From NCBI GenBank assembly GCA_021234155.1, contig JAJEKV010000020.1, forward strand, positions 9,983,172 through 10,047,171: a DNA stretch of 64,000 nt. The letters are read 5' to 3'. The first letter of the stretch is position 1, and each line of letters opens with the position of its first letter. Origin of the DNA: Isoetes taiwanensis (lineage: Eukaryota > Streptophyta > Lycopodiopsida > Isoetales > Isoetaceae). The translations under genes were made by a program, and so were the position numbers. The notes below the pieces were generated by a model, which saw only the letters and a list, made by a program, of their open reading frames with translations, was not told the DNA's origin and made no database searches. This document shows positions 11,273 to 22,261 of the stretch, piece by piece.

Positions 11273-11339
11273 GTCTCACAGCTTGCGCCTCGCTCAAAAA
11301 CTAAAGTTTAGTTCTTCGACCAGGCGCGAGCTGTGAGAC
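11273..11339. repeat. Hairpin A-4 (67 bp)
   Basis: Nearly identical to hairpin A-1, with the same 11-bp outer arms and the same centre. It starts 184 bp from A-3. The finding of the same hairpin in both leaders points to duplicated cassettes. Confidence 0.9.
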
Positions 11340-11529
11340 CACCTCACTTGGCAAATTTTTGGCTCATACATTTTAGTCTTTTTAAGTTCCAATTCGCTTA
11401 ATTGTTACTAGCTTAGCATAACTATAAAAATGAGAAAAAAATTTCTCACTTTTCGAGGCTTGAGGATTCTATCAAGTTAGTACTACTGGGAGCATGGCCA
11501 GTGCTTTGCTCTTGGTCTCCAAGAACATT

Positions 11530-11542
11530 GCTCACGATACCA
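11530..11542 (-). promoter_or_regulatory. Element A primer-binding site (decayed)
   Basis: The minus strand reads TGGTATCGTGAG right after the LTR end, against the usual TGGTATCAGAGC complementary to initiator tRNA-Met. Element B has the intact form at the same position. Confidence 0.7.
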
Positions 11543-13108
11543 TGTGGCGTCCCCCCTACTGCATACACGATTGCTCTCACCGTATACAAACAGGAGTTCT
11601 TCCCCCATATCAGCTCCACACTGATACAGGGCCCTCCACATATCACTACACCCGTAACGAGTCCCAGTGGAAAGAGTGAAGGTGTCATTCTACCATGTCT
11701 CCCTCAGGGCCTACCTAGCGGCGGAAGCGTAAACATACATGTCAGTATACAACATAATCCTCCAACCACCTAGAAGGGTGGTGCATCAACATCTGCATAG
11801 ACAATGATCAGCATCATACATATGGAAACTCTACCCAAGGCTCAGACTCGGAGGGATGACCGACGGCTTGGGTCTCCAAAGTTCATTGCAGACAGAATTC
11901 ATGGCAATGGATTTGGCTGGCATAAGAACATGGCATAGGGTTGTCCACTCCATCCGCCCCTCCTGTGCACACTTTGCAGAGTAGGCTGAAAAGTGTCGGG
12001 ACCTGACTGTAGCCCGCCGGATGCATAGCCAAAGGGGCTATTCCTGGGTCTCATCCTCCCAGTTCCGTTGGGGCAGGAAGGGATCGCTCCCTCCAGAGAT
12101 CGCAGATGCGACTCAAGGCTGACTAGAGGGCCTTTGCCCGTATGGACGGTGAACCCACCGGAAAGTGTACACCACTTCCGCGGGTGTCGAGCCCATGCCT
12201 TACCCACACTCAGTGGTAAGCCATTAGACCTAGTCACAATGATCCCTGGTAGGCCTTACACACTAGAGGGATCGTTCAAGAGTCAGGGACATGAACCTCC
12301 TTCTTATCGGTCTGCCCCTTCACCCACAACGGTGTGGTTCTTGTACGAGGCCGAATCTCTGATTGTGCTAGAGAGGCTACTCTAGGAGCATCAACTACAA
12401 AGCCTTGGGGCCTCTACCCCCTTCCCAATACAAAGGAGTTCCACAGAGATACATCATCCATATACATCATGAGAAGAACTAAAGAACTAGATCCAATCTA
12501 TATCATAGAGTTAGGTTCTTTAGTTAGTGTCCAGGATCTAGAGATCTAGATAGCTGCTATGGGCAATTTAATAGGCTAAACTTACTCGATTCTATGACTA
12601 GAAGGCGGTTTAAGCTATTAAATTGACCAAATACCGATCCTTGGGTGGCTCCTCCCGACTGAAGTTCAACCATCCTCTTGGTGATCGAATCCGGGGAAAC
12701 TAATGGTGCGATTCGCAGGCGTCACGGAGGCGGTTTTTGGCTCTGGGGCAGCCAAAACCGAGCTCTAAAACCCTATGGACGAAAACTAGCAAGTTAGGGT
12801 TTTCCTACCCTAAATAGACATGGGGTTTAGGGCTAGGGTTTCCAATTACCCATTTTGGCATATGGGATAATTGGAAAGGCCCCACTTGCCTTTAATGGCT
12901 AGGTGGCAAAATGTGCCTACATGGAAAGGTGTGCCCACATGTGCACATTAATAATATATGAACATACCTAGCAAGTTGCCCCTAGGGCTACTTACCTGGC
13001 TATCTGTCGGTGACACGTCGATGGAGGGAGTGGCGTAATGCAGCGTGGCGATCATGATCGGCGATAATCGTTACGGGACCGTTATCTTGTCTTTGGGCGA
13101 ACGTCACA
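11543..13108 (-). repeat. Element A 5' LTR
   Basis: On the plus strand it starts TGTGGCGTCCCC and ends CGTCACA, giving TG...CA ends and a short terminal inverted repeat (TGTGRCG/CGTCACA). Length is about 1566 bp. It aligns with the B LTR 26434-28006 through the block around 11830-12060. The primer-binding site lies on its left, which fixes it as the 5' LTR of a minus-strand element. Confidence 0.85.
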
Positions 13109-13849
13109 TGTATCGATTGTTCAATTTAAGCACACGAAAACTTTGCCATAGTCGCGAGGATTTTATAGATGCATTATATGCTACATTTCTTCCTCCTCCC
13201 TTGACAATAAGCACGACTTGTCTAAAATCTCCAGCACCGATAAAGTGTTTGCCTCCAAAGGGAAGATTGCTCCTGCATAGCCGTTGCATTACGACATAGG
13301 TGCTTTCTATGACCGCTTTGTTGGCCATCGGGAACTCATTCCAGATAATGATCTTAGATGCAATGAGTAGTTTTGTTGCTCCAGAATAATGTTCTATCAT
13401 TGAGTGAAGCCCTATGTTATTCTCTTCGACGGGGATTTGAAACATTGAGCATCATTCTCCTTCTAATACTGACGACCTGCTAATGTTGTTGTACCATATG
13501 GGAGCACTATACCTTGGTTTCCTCGTATTATTATCAGGCATAGCAATTCAGCAGGAATATTTTTATTTCTGCCGGCTTTTCCATCAATGAACATAGGTTG
13601 ACTGCTTCTTGGTAATTCTAACCATTGTATATCCTCCGTTGATCATTATTCATTATGCTCGTCATTTGCATCACAGTATCCAAGCACATCTCATGGTCGA
13701 AAAATTTTCGTAATTCATGCATGACATTTCTTCCAAGTGAAGGTTGTAGTTGGAGGCCAAATGCCATGATGTTGGTACTATATTGTGTTATAATGATGTT
13801 GATTAAATGAAATCATTTGGATATTCATCTAGTAAGTCTACACTTATTG

Positions 13850-13881
<32 letters not shown>

Positions 13882-15384
13882 GAAAAACTGTGTCATCAAT
13901 ATATTAAAAGAATGGTAATGTTACAAAGCAAGTGAGGAGGAAGGAGAACTGCCCCAAAGAGACAGTGATACCTCGACACTCCACAACAAACTCACAGAAA
14001 AACTACAACTCTACTGCGGTACAAACCGACTATCACCATCTACAACACCCAAGAAGTCCTGCCAAATGGCAAACTTCCGCTTTACTACTCCCGGGAACAC
14101 CAGAAAGCTTTGAAATAGCTTGTACCTGAGTCGAGGAATCAGAGAGGCTGCAGGCTGCTGAATCCCCTGAAAGATCCACAACTGCCGCCGCTTCCAAATC
14201 AGCCACTTATTGGTATTTTGAACCTGGTCCATAGCTCAATTCCTGGACATTGATCGAGCAGCAGAACAAAAAGCGTAATTATGTGGGACTTAGTGATAGG
14301 AAAGCAGCTTCTTCCATGACTAATGTTGCCTTGTTGTTATGTGTTGCAAGTAATCCCTTTGCCTCTACAACTTACTGGTATGTTTCACATTGTTGTGCGT
14401 TGACAATTTTTGGATCATCCCATGTCCTTGCAGAGCAATGTAGCAAGATTTATCTCAAATAGAACGCTTCTCCCTCTTGAGGCAATAGTAATTGTATCTT
14501 ACATACAATTGGTTACTAATCCTCCCCCCCACCCTCTCCCCCTCCCCCTGTTCCACATGAGTTCTAGATTCGATTGCCAATGCCGGATTATATGTTGTCA
14601 ATGTGTGTTGTTTGTAATATTGAGTATATGTGAAGGAATCGAACTCGAGATCTAGAGATCGTAAAAAATATCAATCTAACAACGACCTTGTGTTCAGGTG
14701 TGGTAGATGCAGGGGTAGACATTTGACAGCAAGGATACTTATTTGTTACACTATATGCCATTGTTCTCCATGCTGCTTCTATTGCTGATAGATAACGTGT
14801 CCTCAAGTAATCCTATATTTCATTTCTAGGAGGTCGCCTAGCAGTTTGGTTGGATGATGCATGCCCTGGTAGTTGACTTGTGGAATTTTCTCTTTGACCA
14901 TCGATCCTCGAGGAGGATTCTGCGACTGTTTCAGGTTCATTTCTTAACGATGGTATAAAGGTTGAGTGTCTAACTTGGATATTAGCATTGTCAAATCCTT
15001 TATAAATATAACCGTAAAGATATGAGAATACATGGACTGTAGACGTTATGTCTACCATAATGCGACAATCTAACTCATGTAGAAGGAATGCATTGTATGG
15101 AACCACCTATACGTCGTCTATACTCCTCTTCTTATATTGTACGTAACCCTTCGAATCAAGAATGTTGTTGGGTTGATATCCTTCGGGAATTTGTAACAAC
15201 AGGGAGAGCACCTTTATGTGTATTTATGCATCATGAATTTTTGGACTTGTCCTCGAAGGATTGGATCTGTAGGCAATTTAGCAGAGATGATCTCATCTAT
15301 GCATTCAATTGGTATATCAGGTTTTGTACGCAAAACGAGATGGGCATGTGGCAATCCACATTTTTTAAACTCTATGACTGTTTA
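13109..15384 (-). mobile_element. Helitron RepHel remnant
   Basis: Helitrons move by rolling-circle replication using a Rep endonuclease fused to a Pif1-type helicase. On the minus strand: Rep two-His motif region EFKKCGLPHAHLVLRTKPDI (about 15320-15380), then VVPYNAFLLHELDC and YLYGYIYKGFDNA (14960-15110), the Rep-helicase linker TRYLSAIEAAWRTMAY (14750-14806), a decayed P-loop near 13560-13590, and helicase FGGKHFIGAGDFRQV with WQSFRVLKLNNRY (13104-13445). Both ends are cut by gypsy LTRs. Stops are frequent. The termini are not in the window. Confidence 0.85.
13841..14219 (-). mobile_element. 5'-truncated LINE insertion with 16-bp TSD
   Basis: Target duplication CACTTATTGGTATTTT at 13841-13856 and 14204-14219, exact over 16 bp. 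Next to the left copy is a run of about 25 T (to 13881), the poly-A tail of a minus-strand insert. The 3' end reads TTGTAACATTACCATTC, then a TATATTGATGA stretch before the A tail, like plant LINE 3' ends. Only about 350 bp of the element is present. A 73-residue frame in it (14011-14232) may be the end of a reverse-transcriptase ORF, but I cannot confirm that. It sits inside the Helitron. Confidence 0.85.
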
Positions 15385-16510
15385 TGTGACATCCCCTGCT
15401 CATATACGATGCTCGCATCGTACAGAACCGGAGTTCATCCCTCCTGCCAATGCCCTGGCTGACATGAGGCCGTCCACCTAACATCAGATCCTTGCTAACA
15501 GTCAAGAATCCAATGCGGAAGAATGGACGTGTCATTCATCCCGTCTCCGTCGGGACCTACCTAGCTGCGGAAGCACATCAAACATGAGTATATAGCATCA
15601 AATGACATACATATCCACCTCGAAGTGTGGCTCACCATAACATAACATAACATATGTAACAACATCTGTAACATCAACATAAGGGGAATCCTACCCAAGG
15701 CTTCGACTCATGGGGATCGACTGACGGCTTGGGTCTCCAGAAGTCAATGTAGACAGAATTCATGACAAATGGATTGGGCTGACATAAGAACATGGCCGTT
15801 GGGTAGTCCACTCCATCCGCCCCTCCTGTCCATACTTTGCAGAATAGGCTGATAAGTTTTGGGACTCGACCATAGCCTGCCGGGTGCATAGCCAAGGGGG
15901 GTACTCCTGCGTTGCATCTCCCCAGTCCCAATGAGGCCAGAGGAGATCATTCCCTCCAGAGGCATGCATGCCCATCACAGGCGGCAAGAGGGCCACTGCC
16001 CATCTACGACTTGAACCGCATGGAAGGTGACGCATCACCCCAGAGTGTCGAGCCCATGCCTTGCCCACATGCAGTGGCAAACCATCAGGCCTAGCCCGTT
16101 AAGATCTCTGGTAGGCTTTACACACCAGAGGGATCAATCTGCAATGGGACAAGTCCCCCTTATATGCTTGTCTAGTCCCGCCACTCACAGCCAGGCGGGC
16201 TCTTATGCACAGGCTGCGTTAACTGGGAATTAATGAGGCTATCTAGAATCATCTACTACTGAAGGTTTCAGGGCCTCTACCCCCCTTCCCAATACACAAG
16301 AGACCATAGAATGGAACATCATCATCATCATCAAAGAACTAAAATACTGAATAACATCTAATCTATCTACCTAAACATACATGGTTAGGTTCCTTTGTTA
16401 CGGCTGGGGATCTCAGAATCTATAAGGCCTCTAAGGCTGAACTAACATGCTAAACCAGCTCATTGCCGGACTAGAAGTCGGTATTGCACAATAGAATAGG
16501 CACAAACCCT
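15385..16510 (-). repeat. Element B 3' LTR, outer part
   Basis: It starts TGTGACATCCCC at 15385 right inside the Helitron Rep sequence, with GTTTA before it. It aligns with the A and B 5' LTRs over the blocks CTACCCAAGGCT, CCACTCCATCCGCCCCTCCTG and TCTACCCCCCTTCCCAATAC, roughly 75-80% by eye. The alignment stops near 16510, where a second LTR piece begins. No primer-binding site lies to its left, so it is an outer 3' LTR end. Confidence 0.75.
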
Positions 16511-17262
16511 CCCATGCAAACTTTGCAGATAGGCTGAAACATGCTATGGCGCGATTGTAGCCTTCCGGAGACGCAATCCTATGGAATCACCCTATGAGAC
16601 TACTCCACGTTCCCCGGTCCGATGAGGCAGGTCAGAGAGGCGTCCCCTCCCCAGGCATGACGGATCCCTGGGTGTGCTAGAGAACATGTGCCACATCAGT
16701 GACCCCCGCATCTGTACCCGACTTATTCCCTTAAATCTAAAGGCCGGCTCACCGCACCCGTTCGAGTCCAGGACGTCCATATAGGCACGTCGCCTGCAAC
16801 CCAGGGAGTGTCAGACCCATACCTGGCCCATGCTCAATGACCGATTATAAGCCTAGCACACTATAGGAGTCCTGTAGCTAAGCTAGGCAAGACCCCACCT
16901 CGTTTCACCATCATACCCGTTGTCTGATGATAAATCACAACATAGCATCCACAGCCAGGTGGGCTCTTGTGCACAGGCCGCGTATACTGGGTCTTAAGGA
17001 TACTAGCTAGAGACATCTCTACTTCTAGGAAGTTTTCAAGTCTCTACCCTCCCTTATTCCCAGACACACAGGAGAAACAGAAAGAGAGAACACATTTATA
17101 ATCAAAGTATCAATCATTATCTTAGTAACACATAAAAAAAAATAAACCATTCCATCTAATCAGAGAAGGGTTAGCTAAAGCACAGACTGTCTAGGGACTA
17201 ACCGCTCTTGGCTAGAGCCATTTTCGGGAAAGGCTTCCATTCTTCAAGTCTGCATGCAACCC
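16511..17262 (-). repeat. Second LTR fragment, type of element C
   Basis: From CTTTGCAGATAGGCTGAAACATG onward (described, 23 bp matched) the sequence follows element C LTR 45110-45850 (TAGCCTTCCGGAGACGCAATCC, shown here as a block at 16558-16579) to GGCTTCCATTCTTCAAGTCTG. So the LTR next to B pol is a composite of two LTR types. The inner end expected next to pol (GTCACA and polypurine tract) is missing. Confidence 0.7.
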
Positions 17263-17315
17263 ATACCTAGCATAGGCTGCATGCGTAGATTAATCTTAAC
17301 TACACATCAATTAAT

Positions 17316-18690
17316 CTAAACATGAATCGACATGCCTGAGTCGATTGCTTCGGAGATGACCTTGCCGTCCCATTGCTCCATGAACTGCGGGTACTGCCTT
17401 ATCAGGTCCTTCTTAAGTACCCATGTCGCGTCTTCCACCGGCAAGTGTTTCCACTTGACCAAATATTGGAGAAACTCTGATCTCCTTGTTTTCTTGAAGG
17501 CTTTATCAAGAATCAATTCTGGGACTATCTCCAGCTGCTCTTCTGTCATTTCCAACAACGTTGGCGTGTCCCAGACTTCTTCTGGGTTTGGAGTATGCTT
17601 CTTCAACAAACTCACGTGGAAGACTGTATGAATCTTTAGGTGTGCTGGCAGCTCTAACTTGTAGGATTGGTTACCTACTCTCTTGGCAATTCTGAAAGGG
17701 CCAGCCCACCTTGGAGCAAGCTTCTTACAATTTCCGATGCAGAGCTTCGCCTGCTTCACTTTGATCTTGAGCCAGACGTTGTCGCCAACCTGGAACTCTC
17801 GGACCGTTTGATGCTTGTCGGCGACGCTCTTTTGTCGACTTCTTGCTGCAAGAAGATATCCTCGGACTTCTTCTACCAGCTGCTGCATGACGGCCAACAT
17901 TTCCTGCGAAACTTCTACCTTTGACACAGGATTGTGCCAAGTGTCTGGAGTTAGACATTGGTAGCCGTAGTTGATCATGAACGGCGACATCTGGGATGAT
18001 TCCTGCTTGGTGCTATTATAAGCGAACTCAACCAAGTGAATATAATCTTCCCACTTACTCTGCTTGTTCCAGACATAGTTTCTTAGCATATCTTCCAAGA
18101 TTCTGTTGGTCTGTTCTGTTTGTCCATCCGTCTGAGGATGATAGGCCGTGCTCATGGACAACTTTGTCTGAATCGTCGCAAAAAGGTCCTGCCAAAAGGC
18201 ACTCATGAACTTCGGGTCTCTGTCGGAGATGATCTCTCTCGGCATACCATGGAGCCTGAAGATTTCCTTGGTGAAGAGAGCCGTTGTATCTAAGGTTGTG
18301 TCGGTGGTCCTGCAAGGCACAAAGTGTGCCATCTTCGACAACTTGTCGACCACAACCATCAGGACATCTTTTCCTCTTGCTGTCCTCGGGAGCCCTATTA
18401 TGAAGTCCATACTGACAACTTCCCACGTAGCGTTCGACACCGTTAATGGTTCCAATGCCCCTAGAATTCGAAGCTGCTCTGCCTTCGTCTACTGACAGAG
18501 CTGACACTCTTTGATGTAGCGAGCTATCTGCTTCTTCATCCCTAGCCAATAATAACTGTTGCGCACTTTGAAATATGTCTTCATAAATCCTGCATGGCCA
18601 GCTATTGGACTGTTGTGGGTGTCGTGGAGAATCAACTTCCTCACTCCCGATGATTCAGGCACACACAACTTGTTCTTATGGTACAAAAGG
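17316..18690 (-). pseudogene. Element B integrase with chromodomain
   Basis: Integrates the cDNA. In order: H2C2 zinc region (18489-18686; HDTHNSPIAGHAGFM, ECQLC), one in-frame stop, then a 379-residue open frame (17316-18455) with DDE core residues in MDFIIGLP, SDRDPKFMSAFWQDL and ILEDML, a GPF-like region APRWAGPFRIAKRV, and a C-terminal chromodomain YLVKWKHLPVEDATWVLKKD. Chromodomains of this class guide integration toward chromatin with modified H3 in other chromoviruses. This is the best preserved part of the element; only the stop near 18490 breaks it. Confidence 0.93.
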
Positions 18691-19104
18691 TTACCTTCTT
18701 AAAATTCTTGAAGGTCTCCCTCTCCTTATCTGTTCTTGCCTCATTGCACAAGCTCACCCACACTTCCTTGAAGTCTGCATCTGTTGACAAGGTTTCTTCG
18801 ATCTTCTTTCCGAAGTCGAGAGTGAGCGTCAAGATTGCATTGCAGTGAACTCTTATTGTCAGAGGATGCCTTGACAGCGCATCTGCTACCACATTGAGCT
18901 TCCCCGGCTTATAAACTATATCAAAGTCATATTCTTCGAGGAAATCCATCCACCTTTTCGCCTCGGGTTGAGATGTGGTTTGCGTGAACTGCGTATTGGA
19001 GGCTCATGATCCGTGTCCAGCTGGAACTTCCTCCTCACGGTAGTGCCTTCAAATTCTTAGTGCTCGACAAGCGCAAGCAACTCGATCATCATGAGGCAGC
19101 GTTT
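18641..19104 (-). pseudogene. Element B RNase H region
   Basis: Degrades the RNA strand of the RNA-DNA hybrid. FLEEYDFDIVYKPGKLNVVADALSR (18870-18940, shown as the positions of a 25-residue block) is the tether end of Ty3/gypsy RNase H with its conserved ADALSR. The stretch 18950-19104 is frameshifted against element C and known gypsy order. Confidence 0.82.
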
Positions 19105-19872
19105 TTATGGTCGTTCATCTTTTCGAGAGTCATAAGCCACTACTCCGCTCTTCCGCATCAAGCCTTTTTGTGGCAATCTTACTTTGCATCGGTTGCCAAG
19201 TTTGTCCTTCTCACGGGTCTGGCGGGGGTCAAGGCGGTGATTTGTCAAAGCTTCCTTCAACATCTCCGAATCTGCTTGGGCCTTCTTACGCCCGATTGAT
19301 GCGCCCAATCCTTCACTTTTTCCGCCCTCGTCAAATCCGTTAGCGGGGCCGCTATTTTTGCAAAGTTCTTCACGAACTTCCTGTAGTACCTTGCTAGGCC
19401 AAGAAAGCTTCTGACCTCGTGGATGTTCTTGATTGCCGCCTTTGTATATTTGCCGATCTTTGCGGGGATCCGTCGAAATCCCCTCTGCTGAGATCACATG
19501 ACCCATGTACTCTACTCTCCCTGTTACGAAGTGGCACTTCGACAACTTAGCGTACAACTGGTGCCTCCTTAGCTTCTCGAGCACTTTCCTTAGGTGTTGT
19601 ACGTGTTCTTTCAAGGATTTGTTGTACACCAAAATATCATCAAAGAATACTATCATAAAAGTATTCAAAAACTCCCTGAAGATGTCGTTCACGAGCGTCA
19701 TGAATGTTGCTGGGGTGTTTGACAAGCCAAACGGCATTATAATGAACTCGTAATGCCCATACCTGGTCCTGAATGCTGTTTTGTGGACGTCTTCTTCCTT
19801 AATCCTGATCTGATCGTACCCCGACCGCAGGTCTATCTTGGAGAAAACCTTCGCCCCTTGGAGCTGATCCAT
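19105..19872 (-). pseudogene. Element B reverse transcriptase core
   Basis: The palm is visible: [13 protein letters not shown] with the first catalytic Asp, [15 protein letters not shown], and the catalytic motif FFDDILVYN. Next come [18 protein letters not shown] and [10 protein letters not shown] of the RT thumb/connection. The tail after about residue 160 has lost the reading frame of the connection domain. It follows the N-terminal RT part (19877-20110) after a frameshift near 19875. Confidence 0.9.
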
Positions 19873-19876
19873 CAGG

Positions 19877-20866
19877 TCATCCGATCTGGGGAGTGCACTT
19901 CTTCTTGATGGTGTGCTTGTTCAGCTGCATGTAATCTATGCACATCCTCAAGCTGCCATCCTTCTTCTTCACAAAAAGAATGGGTGCCCCAAATGGTGAG
20001 ACGCTAGGTCCAATGAACCCTAGGTCAAGCAACTCCTGCAATTGCTTCTTCAACTCGGTCAGCTCTTGCGTCATCATCCTGTACGGTGCTTTGCTCGTTG
20101 GTTTCGTACCTAGTTCGAGTGCTATCTCACACTCGACTCCCCTGTAAGGAGGAATCTGCTTGATCTCGTCTGGAAAGAGATCATGGAACTCCTTTACCAA
20201 CTTAGCTATCTGCTTTGGCAATTTGCTGAGCACCTTATCTTCCTTGCTTTCTTCTGACTCGGGCTCTTCGATCTGAAGCTTGAAGATATATGCTACCTGC
20301 TCGCTCTTTATGCACTTGAGCAGCCGCTTACTAGACATACACTGCATGATAGGAACAACTTCCTTACCTGTAATTTCTATGCTTTTGCCGTTGGGCGCCG
20401 TGAGGGTCACCTTACGCTTCCCACAGTCAATGACTGCCCCTGCTGGTCCAAGATACTCCATTCCTATTAACAAATCATACTTCGCGATGCTCATCACTTC
20501 TGCCCCCATTTGAATGTTGATCCCTGGCAAGTTGATGTCGAAATTTATCCTCTTGCCTGCCGTGTGTCTCACTGCCCCACTTGCTAACACCACGGGTCTC
20601 GGCTTTGACTTCAGTGGCTTGAGCTTCAACATCTCAACCATTCTTGGAGACGCAAAGTTGTGGGTGCTCCCCGTATCTATCAGGACTATGAAAGACTTGG
20701 TCTTGGCCTTCCCTACTATGGAGATTACTTGATACTGATTTTCTGCTTGGTCTGAATCTATGGCAGCAAAAATGTGACACTCACCCTGAATGAAGTCGCG
20801 TGCTTCCCCGCCGTCGTCGTCAGAGGGAGTCTCCCATCCACCCAACTCTGCCAATGCTGCATTCAT
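19877..20866 (-). pseudogene. Element B aspartic protease and RT N-terminus
   Basis: 329-residue open frame. The protease active site is [16 protein letters not shown] near residue 60, with the flap region [19 protein letters not shown] further on. Residues 260-320 are the RT fingers: [20 protein letters not shown] and [12 protein letters not shown]. The start is chosen where the gag zinc-knuckle frame passes into pol; no initiator is implied because pol is normally translated as part of a polyprotein. Confidence 0.9.
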
Positions 20867-22093
20867 GACAAAAGTGCAGCTTGCTGTTCTGTGGCCTGGT
20901 TGGAAGCATCTGAAGCAGAGCTATTTCTTAATGCACTCCTGCCTCTTCTCCTTAGGCATTGCTTGTAAGAAGGATCGCACCGCTTTCGAATAGTTTGACC
21001 CCTCTTGCTTATCCTTGAAGGATACTTGTTTCTTCTCCTGCTGCTTCCCATAATTGCCACTGTATAGAGTTTTTGCTGGTCCTGGACTAGCTGCTCTAGG
21101 GCTATAACTTCCTGCTGCTTTGCCCTTATCCTGATAGTACTGTTGTTTCTGCCCGCTGTTCTGAGGGCCGGATCTTTGCAGGCTGACTGCTTTTGACTCC
21201 GCTTCTGATACTGTTCGAGGGTTGATTGCTCTTACCAGCTTCTTTATCTCATCGTTTAATCCCTCGATGTACCCTTCCACTACATGGTATTCGCTCAGCT
21301 TCGGCACATAAAGCCTCAGTTTCATGAACTCTTCTGTGTATTTCTGCACTGACTTGTTGCCCTGCTGTAGCCGATAGAATTGCTGCATCATGTGACATTT
21401 GTGCTCCCTTTGCACATGGTGGCGCTTGAATGCCTTTGAGAATTTCTTGAACCTGCAGCTATCTCAGCTCAGTCCATGTGCTTTGGCTTATCCCTTCCAC
21501 CAAATGCGAGTTGCGCCCTTGAGGTTGGCTGTTGCCACCCTGCCTTTGTCTTTGTCCTTCATTCCGTATGCATTCCCATATTCCCTCATCTCGTCCAGCC
21601 AAGCCTCTGCCTCCATGCCTGACCGACTGTCCCCTGAGAACTGTTCAAGCTTCCTTGCCTTCCACATGTTACTCAGCACCGAATCTACTTTCTTCTAGTA
21701 GTCTGAGGTCTTTGTGTCCTTGGGCCTGCCATCTCTACGATCCTGCATCTCTTCCGCCTCTTCCTCGGAATCGGAGTCTGAATCTGAGCTTGTGTTGGAG
21801 GAGTCCGTGCTTGGGGACCTCCTTCTCTTGCTCTTCTTCTTATCCTTTCCCGCCTTTCGAGGTGGTGCTTGCGGTAACTGGATGTTGTCGTCTGGGCCAA
21901 CTCCTGCTTGTGCTGCCAAAAGGGCCTTTATTTCTTGAAGGTCCGATCTCATCTGCGACATCTCCTCTTCGGGAGTCATGGGACCGAATTCTTCGTACAT
22001 GTTCCTTGCAAGGTGTTGTCTGGCCGGAGTCTGTTCATCTCTCTGGACTCGTCGCTCTTGTTTAGTTGTTCCTGGACCTCTAGTTGCATACAC
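20867..22093 (-). pseudogene. Element B gag (broken by frameshift and stops)
   Basis: N-terminal part 21695-22093 with a charged linker of Ser/Asp/Glu repeats; capsid core 21488-21679 (AEAWLDEMREYGNAYGMKDK, TRIWWKG); second part 20921-21415 (YIEGLNDEIKKLVRAINPRT). A CX2CX4HX4C zinc knuckle, [14 protein letters not shown], is at about 20880-20925 and binds RNA. The parts are in different frames or separated by stops at 21694 and 21487. The unknown ORF ends about 170 bp upstream. Confidence 0.88.
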
Positions 22094-22261
22094 AAGTAGA
22101 TCATAGCCTTACGGTTAGCTTCATTTATTTTATTGCATTACATGTGTTTGCTGATATAGTTGTGGAAGCAAAATACATCAACAAAACATTTAAAATGCGA
22201 AACAAAATGTATTTTTATATACAATAGCTTAATTACAATGCTTCCGAGATCAAGAGTCTAA

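Larger units (their letters stand above)
1..13108 (-). mobile_element. Chromovirus A (Ty3/gypsy), 3' end outside window
   Basis: Read on the minus strand the order is: 5' LTR (11543-13108), primer-binding site, leader with hairpins, H3-like ORF, second hairpin leader, a conserved unknown ORF, gag, and pol running off the window start. The assignment rests on RT, RNase H and integrase motifs in pol and on close similarity to element B. A foreign segment (about 5891-8966) interrupts the second leader. All ORFs carry stops or frameshifts, so this copy is dead. The LTR end at 13108 abuts a Helitron helicase ORF, so A probably inserted into the Helitron. The 5 bases after the LTR are TGTAT; the matching target copy would lie outside the window. 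Confidence 0.88.

Noticed and set aside
11543-12549. Frames of 60-112 residues in the LTRs
   Set aside because: They lie in LTR DNA, change between copies and show no motif.
21532-22065. 177-residue plus-strand frame
   Set aside because: Antisense shadow of gag; no motif.
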